Source: Desulfotomaculaceae bacterium
Lineage (GTDB): Bacteria > Bacillota > Desulfotomaculia > Desulfotomaculales > Pelotomaculaceae
Length of the DNA: 57,830 nt
Assembly (NCBI GenBank): GCA_028709235.1
Contig: JAQVXL010000004.1
Span: 1 to 57,830, forward strand
Reading direction: 5' to 3'
The first letter of the stretch is position 1. Every line of letters starts with the position of its first letter. Below the pieces are notes generated by a model. The model ran no database searches and had not been told where the DNA came from. It saw only the letters and a list, made by a program, of their open reading frames with translations. Shown one piece after another: positions 38,929 to 48,400 of this stretch. Made by a program: the position numbers and the translations under genes.

Positions 38929-40188
38929 TTACATAAACATGGAAAAGCCCTCGATTTCCCGTGGTTCCTTATTGAAGGGCACCCCGGCAGCCTCAATAGC
39001 TTGCGGTACCCGGTCAAAATTGTTGATAATGATGCCGCCCCTTTGGTCCGAAAACCAGATATAGGTCGGTTTGCCGCCGCTGCGGCCCTGGATCTCCAAA
39101 CCTCCATAGGATGCTGCAGCTGTCAGCAGAGCAGTACCCGCCGGCTGCGTAGAAGTGGCGCGGCCACTGACCAGCGACAAAAAGGCCACGGCCAGGAACA
39201 GTTTTCTGAACCAGCCGGGATTTCTTAAAGCCACCAGATCAACGGCGGTTATTTCATTAAACCGCAATTCTTTTACACCCTTAAAAGTTATCAGGTACAA
39301 GGCTTCCGGCGTCAGCTCGATCCGGTAGGAAGCATTCCAGGCGTTGCTGTAGAACAAGTATATGCAAATCGAGGCCATTAGCCACATGGCCAGGGTAATT
39401 GGCCACAAACCCGTAATAGCCTGAACTGTTCCGCCATTGATCAAAAAAGGCAGTCCGTAAAAAGGAGTAAGCAGGATTGCCCCCACCAGGTCTCCTGCCA
39501 GCATGCTGCCGGTGGAATAACTGATGTCCTCGGCTTGTTTTTTCCTTCGGGGCAAAAAAATGTAGAGCAGTAAGCCTAATCCCATGACTACGATGCCGAC
39601 GGTGCGGTAAGGATGATACAGCCCCCCCGGAGCAATGCGGTACGGGCTGGACATAGCACCCACTTCGTTTAAGTAATCGTGGTAATTTAAGCGCAAATAA
39701 ACCGTTTCACTGCCGATTTTGGTGCTGACAAATGCGGTTTGACCTTCGCCTTCCCGCAGGCCCCATTGGGCATAGGGTATTTCATCCGGTTTAAAGAAAA
39801 CCCCGACCGGTCCTGTTGGCTTCCAGAAGTCATCCTTATCTTCTTCACTGACCCGGTCACCAAAGCCGGAACGCTCATATTCCCCCATGCTGGCCAGTCT
39901 TACCCGGCAAAAAAAATCTGACCACTGGGCACTGTTTGCGACCGTTACTTTTCCGCCGGTCTTTTCCCGGATATACTCATCCAGAGGCAGTGCATTCAGT
40001 CTTTTATCCTCTTCTGTTACAAAACCGCTGTAAGATCTCAATTCATCAGCTTGTTCCTGATTCCAGTCCACCGCGGTTAAACTGACCACAGCCGGTGACA
40101 CATAGCAAAACAGTGCCAGACCGATCAGGATCCCCAGGACCAGGGCCACCCGCCGCCACAATTCCATGGCAGCTGCTGCCACCGTCAT
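38929..40188 (-). CDS. Polytopic membrane protein with PH-like segment
   Basis: Several hydrophobic segments; SYRIELTPEALYLITFKGVKELRFNEITAVDLV resembles a bacterial PH-like domain. Confidence 0.5.
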   Translation of the reverse strand: MTVAAAAMELWRRVALVLGILIGLALFCYVSPAVVSLTAVDWNQEQADELRSYSGFVTEEDKRLNALPLDEYIREKTGGKVTVANSAQWSDFFCRVRLASMGEYERSGFGDRVSEEDKDDFWKPTGPVGVFFKPDEIPYAQWGLREGEGQTAFVSTKIGSETVYLRLNYHDYLNEVGAMSSPYRIAPGGLYHPYRTVGIVVMGLGLLLYIFLPRRKKQAEDISYSTGSMLAGDLVGAILLTPFYGLPFLINGGTVQAITGLWPITLAMWLMASICIYLFYSNAWNASYRIELTPEALYLITFKGVKELRFNEITAVDLVALRNPGWFRKLFLAVAFLSLVSGRATSTQPAGTALLTAAASYGGLEIQGRSGGKPTYIWFSDQRGGIIINNFDRVPQAIEAAGVPFNKEPREIEGFSMFM

Positions 40189-40207
40189 GTTTCAGTCCTC
40201 CCCTGTT

Positions 40208-41302
40208 TTAAGTATTCTGAGCACGGTCATCTTTGATATCTGAATAATTCGGACACCATTTTATGATGGTTTTTGCTGCTTCAGCTGAATCGATCTTGGT
40301 CATGCCGGTCATTTTAAAGTATTCAAAGTTTCCGCCGGGCGCTACGACATAAACACTGCCCCGCCCCGGTGCATAATAGGTGATGCTTTGATGTCCCACT
40401 GCCTGATTGTCTTCGGAAAGCAGCAGACAGTCTTTGAATTTTGCGAAGCCCAGGTCCAGATCCACACCCATGTCCATAACCTTATAATTGATGGATCCGC
40501 TTTCGGTATCATAACTCCAGGTCTGTCCCACCGTCAGATTGTTTTTTAAGACCGGAAAAATTTCAAAGGGAGATGCATCCATGATGTAATAAGTTCCATC
40601 GGCTCGTTCCACATAATGAAAACCAAAGCCATATTCCTCGCCCATATCGATGCCCACTTCCACTTCGCTTACCCGCACTGATTCGTTGGGAACTGCCTGT
40701 CCGCTGTACCGGTCAACGATCCCTGACATCCCATCCGGATAATTGACGAAAAAAGTGCACTTCAAGCCCGGCTCGGACAAATAAGTCTCCGCTCTGGATA
40801 AATCCGGCTGGGGTGCGGTCTGAGCCGGCACGCTGGGTCCATTCTGTCCATCGACATTAGAGGCCGGGTTGCCGTTCTGGGTTACCGTTTGTCCGGGAAC
40901 ACCGGTATTTTTGCCCGGATCATCCTTGGAAAGCCACCAGTAGATCACTCCGCCGGCCACGAATAAAAGGGCCAGTACTGAAACCATGATGATCAGTGCC
41001 TTTTTGTTCCTGCCCGGATTGGTTCCCAGCGGAGCAGAGTTCCTTCCCAGCATGGACCCGGATCCTCCTCCGGGGGGAGCCGTTTGAGCATAGGGCGCAG
41101 CCGGAGTCTGAGTTGGTTGATTGCTGTGCTGCTGCGGTTGATAAGTCTCTGCTGCCGGGGACGGCGGCGCCGGTCGATTTGGTGCAGCAGAAGTCACAGG
41201 CCTTTCGGCCATTGAATTGATGTTGAAGCCGCATTCACCACAAAACCTGTCTCCTGGTGTCAAGGGCACTCCGCATCCCGGACAGAATTTCAATCCACTC
41301 AT
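40208..41302 (-). CDS. Zinc-ribbon / Pro-rich linker / TM / extracellular-domain protein
   Basis: LKFCPGCGVPLTPGDRFCGECGFN, Pro-rich linker, TM KKALIIMVSVLALLFVAGGVIYWWL, then a soluble C-terminal domain. Confidence 0.65.
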   Translation of the reverse strand: MSGLKFCPGCGVPLTPGDRFCGECGFNINSMAERPVTSAAPNRPAPPSPAAETYQPQQHSNQPTQTPAAPYAQTAPPGGGSGSMLGRNSAPLGTNPGRNKKALIIMVSVLALLFVAGGVIYWWLSKDDPGKNTGVPGQTVTQNGNPASNVDGQNGPSVPAQTAPQPDLSRAETYLSEPGLKCTFFVNYPDGMSGIVDRYSGQAVPNESVRVSEVEVGIDMGEEYGFGFHYVERADGTYYIMDASPFEIFPVLKNNLTVGQTWSYDTESGSINYKVMDMGVDLDLGFAKFKDCLLLSEDNQAVGHQSITYYAPGRGSVYVVAPGGNFEYFKMTGMTKIDSAEAAKTIIKWCPNYSDIKDDRAQNT

Positions 41303-41350
41303 ATCCTTTCACTTCCTTTTGAATATGGTTCCTTTTGTATATCGGTGATT

Positions 41351-42463
41351 TTATATCGGTGTTCCACAGTTGGTACAGAATTTTTTGCCGGGTTTCAATT
41401 CCGCCCCGCACTGCCCGCAAAATTTCATCGCCGGGGTTTCCGGTTTGGCGGCTTTGGCCGGGCCGGTGCCGCCGATTACTTTTTGCAGAGCCTCGATCCA
41501 TTTCATCATAGTCTGGATCAGCTCCAGCAATGTGCTGGCCTGATGTCGAAACCGTGTATCGCCTCCTGCCCCGATCTCAAACGAGAACAAGTGATTGACA
41601 AAAGCCGTGGGCGTCAGAAAAATCCGGGAAAGGCTTTTCTCCTGCCCGTTGATCAAAGCCGTGGCCTGACAGCCGATGGACCCCAGCCAGCCTGTAATGA
41701 TCTCAGTACCGATCAACCGTGAACGTTCTCCCAAGGTCAATGGGTTTTCACTGTCTGTCAAAAAACCCAGTTCCTGAACTTTTTTAATGTGTTCCGGTTT
41801 CAGTGCGATATTGATCCCTTTCAGTCCGGGAGTGATTTCAAACATGGTGGGCAAAAGCCACCGTTTGTCCTGACTGGACAGGGCGCGTTTGAGCAATTGA
41901 ACAAAATCTTGGGTGCTAATGGCCAGATCCAGGCCGCCCCGGTAATCCAGCATGCTTTCCATGTAGGCACGGTGATAAATGTCGATGCAATGCAGGGCAC
42001 AGACCAGAACCTCCGCGGGCATGACATCAGGGAACACCGGCTGGTAAGTGCTCGCCGCTTTTGAGGCATAGATATCCGACCACCATTGCAGGAACGATTC
42101 TTCATTATCAAAAAACAGCAGCAAGATATTGCCATCTTTACCTGTAAAATGGGCTAAAACATCATTATCGTCCAGGGAGAGAAAAGCAAGATAGGTTTCT
42201 TCTGCTGAACCGGCTCCCCCGCGCTTGAATTCGATTTTCAAATCCGGCGCCAGCAATTTTTTCGCGATCGATGCAAAATTAGCACTTTCCGCCAGCGGTT
42301 TGAATAATTCCGAAGGACTGCTGGTGGCAGCCTGTTCCGCATGATAGCTGTAAGACGAAAGCGGATTCCCATTCAATCCGGAACGTCTGTACAAATGATC
42401 GATATCTGCCGGAGCCAGCTTGAATACCTCAACGCTGCCCGGATTTTCTGTATTCATTCCCAC
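41351..42463 (-). CDS. Uncharacterised protein with C-terminal zinc ribbon
   Basis: C-terminal MKFCGQCGAELKPGKKFCTNCGTPI; no signal peptide seen. Confidence 0.6.
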   Translation of the reverse strand: MGMNTENPGSVEVFKLAPADIDHLYRRSGLNGNPLSSYSYHAEQAATSSPSELFKPLAESANFASIAKKLLAPDLKIEFKRGGAGSAEETYLAFLSLDDNDVLAHFTGKDGNILLLFFDNEESFLQWWSDIYASKAASTYQPVFPDVMPAEVLVCALHCIDIYHRAYMESMLDYRGGLDLAISTQDFVQLLKRALSSQDKRWLLPTMFEITPGLKGINIALKPEHIKKVQELGFLTDSENPLTLGERSRLIGTEIITGWLGSIGCQATALINGQEKSLSRIFLTPTAFVNHLFSFEIGAGGDTRFRHQASTLLELIQTMMKWIEALQKVIGGTGPAKAAKPETPAMKFCGQCGAELKPGKKFCTNCGTPI

Positions 42464-42494
42464 ATCAATGCCTCCTGCCTGTTATTTTCTTCTT

Positions 42495-45400
42495 TTATCT
42501 ATGAGCGGTTCTGATAGCGCCTATACGACTGCTTACTTTATTCAAAAAGTCGTCGGGGGAAGTATATCCCAGTTGCTCCAAACGGGCTGCCCGCGCTGCC
42601 GGTGAAAGGTCATTGTTTCTGATGACTGCGATCGCCTGTCTCATATTATCAGGCATCGCTTCCACCCGGTAACCCATATCCCGATAACTGCTTTCCACCG
42701 TCTCCGCCACAGAAGCCGTTTTGCGCAATTGCTCCATGGCCTCAGTCTGATTCCGCATCACCTGTGCCGGAGTATCTCCTGCGTTCCAGTAATCATCGAA
42801 TTTATGCTGTTCCATCATGGACAGTTGTTCCGGATCCAGCATGGTCCCCTGCCCTCTTTGGGTCAGTTCATAACCGGTGGAAGAACGCATCGGTCTTCCA
42901 TCGATAATCACATAATCCACTCCGCGGGCGATCTCATCTTCCGTAAGTTCGATCATCGGCCTGCCCGGTAGGTCCCCATCCGGGATACGCCAGGTCCGCT
43001 GGTCGCTGAAATCCCTGCCGGCGGACAGATCAAACTGATCCATGGCAGCTTCTTCATGATGTCTGGCCCATTGCCGGTATTGCGCCGCTTCATCCATGTT
43101 GGCCCAGTCCGTATCCGGAAAACGCCGGCTGGCTTCTTCAGCGCTGAAACCGGAGTTCTCTGCCAAAGCCCTATAGTAGGTATCCTCCCACTCCGCTTTA
43201 GGGATCTCCACCCATTCAGGTCCACGGGGGCCATTTACCAGTCTTTCAGCGATCACATCATTATCCGTATTAATATTGAAATCAGTCGGTTCCGTACCCG
43301 GTGTGCGTACGGTTCTGACCCTTATCCCCTCCGGATCAACATTCGGATAGCGGTTATGCAGGTGATCCTCTACGCTCCGATAAGAGGGTTGATGTATATA
43401 CTCATCCATGACACTGTTGAACTCTCTTTGAATTCCCTGAGCTTCCTGCGGTGTCAACTGAGCTCCCAGGCCATCCATTTCCTCAAGGTTTTTCAGTGTT
43501 CTCATGGAAGCCGGGTCGGATTTCATTTCCATGATATCCTCAACCGTCAGCGGTTCGCCCCGTTGGACTCTGTCAGCCAGATTCCAGACTCTTTCCTCCG
43601 CCTGGATCCGATATTCCTCATAAATGGCCTGATCTCTGATCAATTCCTGTTGTCTGGCTGGAGGTAACTGATCAAAGTTCTCAATATTCTGCTGTACGTT
43701 TCTTTCCGCCATGCTTAGAGCCTCCGGATCAGCCAAAACTTCATCCGGGGTCCTGCCGCCCCGGTTCAAGGGCAGATTATCCGGTTCGCCCGGCAGATCG
43801 TCACCGCCCCGGAGAGGTCCTCCTGGAGGTTCATTTGGTCCGTCTCCGCCTCCGGCCGTTCTTTCGCCAGGTGTTTCACCCGGGCCATCTCCGCCTCTAT
43901 GTGGTCCGCCGGGTGGTTCATCAGGCATATCGTTGCCCACTCTGGGTGGTCCGCCAGGTGGTTCATTTGGTCCATCTCCGCCTGATGCGGAGGTTCTGGC
44001 CGATGCATCGCTGAAATCCTCTCCGGATCGTTGGGTACCGGGAACACCATCAGCATCAGTTTGCGCCGCACTCCTCCCTGCTCCTCCGGGCACATCGCCG
44101 CTGGAGCTGGAAGCCGCCTTGCCGGTTCTTCCGGCCAAATCATCACTGGAAGTGGCGGCCGCTCTGCCGCCTCTGGTTCCAGCAGCTGCTCTGCCCCCTC
44201 CATCACCGACATCCGTCCAGCCTTCAGTTGTAGTTCTGGCAACTCTGCCGCTCATATCTCCGGTGGTACCTGTTGCTGTTCTTCCGGCGCCTCTAGTCAC
44301 ATCATCGAAGGAATCCGCCACTGATCTCAGTCCATAATCCGTCCTGGCGGTATTGATGATTTCCCTGGCCGCCTGGTCACTGCCTATATCCACTAATCGT
44401 TTATTGATCTGATCAAGGGAGGCCTCTGCAGATTCCTGGGTCACCATACCCAGCGCCCTGCTCCACATCTGATTCTTGGCGCTGGCCTTCAGGAATGCAT
44501 TCTCAATGAAATCAGCTGCCTTGTTGCTGAAGGCGGGGAAGCGCTCAAACATCTCACCCATGATCCCGCCCCCGACCTCGCCGGCCAGCCAGCCCATTCC
44601 TTCTCCCAGGACAAATAACCCAACTGCTTTTGAGACTGCTCCGACGTCTGAACCGCCTTTATCGATCTCATCCTTGATGCGGTACATCGCTTCCGCTACA
44701 TTCATCGCTCCGTCCAGAGTAACGTAAGTTAGACTCGCGCCGCCGGCCAGCCCGCCGGTAGCTCCCATAATCATCAGCCTGGCTCCCATGCCCAGCCAGG
44801 AAGTGCTGCCATCTGCCTTTTCACCGGTCACTACTTCCCGGGCGGTAGCTGCATTGGCTTCCAGGGCCCAGCCCAGGTTTTTAAACCAATCCTCATTCCA
44901 GCGTTCCCCGGTATCGGCAGTGGTTTGCCCCAGAATGCGATGATCAATAACCCGGCGGATCTTATCCATTTTTTCCCGATCCAGTTCTTTGCCGGCCAGC
45001 ATGTCATCTTTCAGGCTTTGGATCGCCTTGTCAACATCTCCCGGCCCACCGGGAGTTCCGATTTCATATTTGTCAGCTGCTTTTTGCATTTGCTCCAGCT
45101 TGCGCCAATCTTCCAGGTTCTTGTCTATGGCTTTGCTGTTAGCATCCTCACGTCGGGCCATCCTTTCCAGATCGATTGCAGCCCGCCGTTTGTCTTCGGC
45201 TACATCTCTCTGCCAGGACTCAAAGCGACTGGGATCAAATTCATTTCCGGACTCCGTATTGACCCATTTTCCGGTGACCGCATTGAATTCGATTTCATAG
45301 GTCTGCCCGTCACCCTCTCCTGTCAGGATCTGCCGGTCTCCATGCCGGGGGCCCAAATATCCAGGTTCATATTCATAAGTGGAAGTGACACCCGTATCCG

Positions 45401-48400
45401 GATCCGTGTAATCAAATGTGTTCAGCTGTGTCTCCGGGATTTGATCTCCAGGGAACCGCTCTTCTGATTCAGATCCCGGCCATTCACCCTGGGGAACATC
45501 CTCTTCAGGGATCGGGATATTGGGAGGCTGATCCTCCGGCACCACGTCTCTTCCTTCTCCCACTTCATGATTCTTCAAAGTATTCATGGGATCTTCCGGC
45601 CCGATCACACCGGTACCCTCTGTTGAAGGTATGGATGGTGTTTCCGGTTCCGGCGCCGGGATCTCATCGGTCCATGGTTTGGCTCCGTATTTTTCCACCG
45701 TCTGATGATAGGGTTCTCCCAGCGGCGGTTTAGTCGGCTTCCAGCCTTCTGACAAATCACTGCCACCGCTCACACCATCGACTATAACGATTCCTCCGTC
45801 AAACGGATTACGTGCTACATCCACATTAAAGGGGCTGTCACCCTCGTAGGGATTATCTGTCCAGTGCATCCCCTCCCGGTTGTAGCCATCGGCATTATAC
45901 CCGCTCCAGTGATAACCATCCTTGCCGAATCCCTGTCGGTCATAGCCCCAGGGGTCACGGCCGCTGCGATTGTATCCTTCAAAATCGAAACCTTCGCGAT
46001 CATAGCCGTCACGATCATAACCGTTTTCATTGAAGCCTTTCTGATCATAGCCGTCTGCGTCATAACCCTCTTTGGACTGGCCTTCCCGGTTGTAGCCATC
46101 CCGATCGTAACCTTCCGCATCATAACCGTTCTTGTCGTAGCCTTCCCGGTCCCAACCGCGGTTGTCAAAGCCGTTACGGTCATAGCCTTCCCGGTCCCAA
46201 CCATCCTTGTTGAATCCTTCCTTGTCGTAACCCTGTTTATCATACCCTTTGGCATCAAAGCCGCTGCGATTGAAGCCCTTGCGGTCGTAGCCATTGATAT
46301 CATAACCTTCCCGATCGAAGCCTTCCGTGTCAAATCCGTTTTTATTGAAGCCTTCCCGATCCAGTCCCTGCTTATTGAAGCCCTGACGATCAAAGCCTTC
46401 TTTATCAAAGCCCTCCTGATTGAAGCCCTGTCGGTCATAGCCTTCTGCGTCGAATCCCGCTTTGTCAAAGCCTTCCCGATCAAGTCCCTGCTTGTCGAAG
46501 CCCTGACGATCGAAGCCTTCGGCATCAAAGCCCGCCTGGTTAAATCCTTCTTTGTTAAAACCCTCGGCGTCAAAACCTTCCCGGTCGAAGCCTTCTTTAT
46601 CAAAGCCCTCTTGGTTGAAGCCCTGCCGGTCATAACCTTCCACGTCAAATCCGGCTTTATCGAAGCCTTCCCGATCCAGTCCCTGCTTGTCGAAGCCCTG
46701 GCGATCGAAGCCTTCTTTGTCAAAGCCTGCTTTATTGAAGCCTTCTTTGTTAAAGCCGTCCTTATCGAAGCCTTCCCGGTTAAAGCCTTCGGCATCGTAG
46801 CCATTGCGTCCGAATCCTTCCCGGTCATAGCCGGCCTTGTCGAAGCCTTCCCGATTGTAGCCTTCTTTATCAAAGCCGAGCTGATCGAAACCATTCTTAT
46901 CATAACCTTCAGCATTGAAACCGGCTTTATTAAAGCCCTCTTTGTCAAAACCTGCCTTATCGAAGCCTTCGGCGTCAAAGCCTGCTTTGTCAAAACCCTC
47001 GGCGTCGAAACCCTCAGCGTCAAAACCATTGGCATCAAAACCTTCACGGTCATAACCTTGCGCATTGAATCCATCTTTGTTGAAACCGTCCTTGTCAAAG
47101 CCGTCACGATCATAACCCGCCTGATTGAAACCTTCCCGGTCATAACCTTCTGCATCAAATCCGTTCTGGTCAAAGGCTTTTTCAGTTCCAGCCGCTTCCG
47201 TTCCCGCATTTTCCTCCAGGGAACTGGAATCGAGAAGGACTTCTGCATCTTCAGTATCCATATACAGATGTTCGGTCTGGCCGGCAGACGGAACTCCCTG
47301 GCTGTCTTCAGCAGCAGCAAAATGTACTCCTCCTGCTTCTCCTTCCCGGGCACTGAACGCCTGTGGTTCCATCTCCAGATCTCCCATATCCGCAGTGTCG
47401 ATATGGATGCCCGATTCTCCCCCTGCTCCCCTGATATCGCTGGCTTGTTCCTGCATATCGAGGGTATCAATAAAGATCTCCGGTTCCGGATCACTGATCA
47501 GGGGTTCAGGCTGTACGAACAGACCGGCTTCTGCTTCCGTCTCAATGAAGATCCCCTGGTCACCGGATGCACCGGTGGCCTGATTTCCTTCAAACATATC
47601 GGTGGTGTCGATATGGATACCCTGTTCTCCCCCTGCTTCCCTGATATCGATAGCCTGCTGATTCATATCGATGGTATCGATGAAAATCTCCGGTCCCGGA
47701 TCATTGATCAGAGGTTCGGGTTGTACGAACAGGCCGGCTTCGCGTTCTGTCTCAACATAAATGTCCTGATCTACCGGCGTTCCCTGGATTGCACTACCTT
47801 GTGACATATCCATAGTATCGACCAGGATTTCTTCTCTGCCCCGGCGTCCTAACTGACTGGTAGCCTGGGCCATCCCCGGTGCTCCTCCGCCGGTTCCTGG
47901 GACCCCCCCTGCGCCGGACAGTGGTCCTCCGCCAGTGGGGGGCATAGGTGTTCCGCCCACAGGCGGGATAAATCCTCCGCCGCCCAGGCTGCCCAAAGCT
48001 CCTAAGGCGATGGCGATCAATCCAGGCACTACAACGCCTGTTACCGCTTCAGTAATGTTGGACGGTCCGGGGATACTGCCGACTGAACCGACTCCAGCCG
48101 GGCTTTGGCTATGTCCTGCCGGATAGCTTCCCGGTGCAGTCCCTGTATCAGCGGGAGCTGCGTCGGTTATTTCAAAATGAGGCGTAGCCTTCACGTATGA
48201 CATACCTTTTCCGCCCGAATCCCGATTCTGAGACCAGGTGGACGGATCAGAATCAATGATAGTATAGGTCCCGGCTGGAATGACGATTTTGGGATAAACA
48301 AACCAGTTAGCATTGGGTACTCCGCCTTGTCCCGGCGTTCCCACCGCCTGCCAGGGGCCATACATTTTCCCGTTCTGGTCCTGTAAGCCTATGGTTCCAG

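Noticed and set aside
43711-44337. Overlapping ORFs (43711-44337 +, 43766-44242 -) in the low-complexity linker of the giant protein
   Set aside because: GC-rich, Pro/Gly/Ser-biased linker keeps other frames open by chance.
45870-47174. CRISPR-like appearance of regular short repeats
   Set aside because: Repeats are contiguous 15-bp coding units without spacers and without cas genes.
45815-47494. 559-aa alternative-frame ORF on the minus strand within the repeat array
   Set aside because: Frame-shifted reading of the same periodic repeat, no start/RBS or homology signal.
45864-47804. 646-aa ORF on the + strand antisense to the giant protein
   Set aside because: A by-product of the 15-bp codon-periodic repeat: antisense of [FY]DxxG codons is stop-free and gives an implausible hydrophobic repeat. 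The sense frame has signal peptide, domains and operon context.
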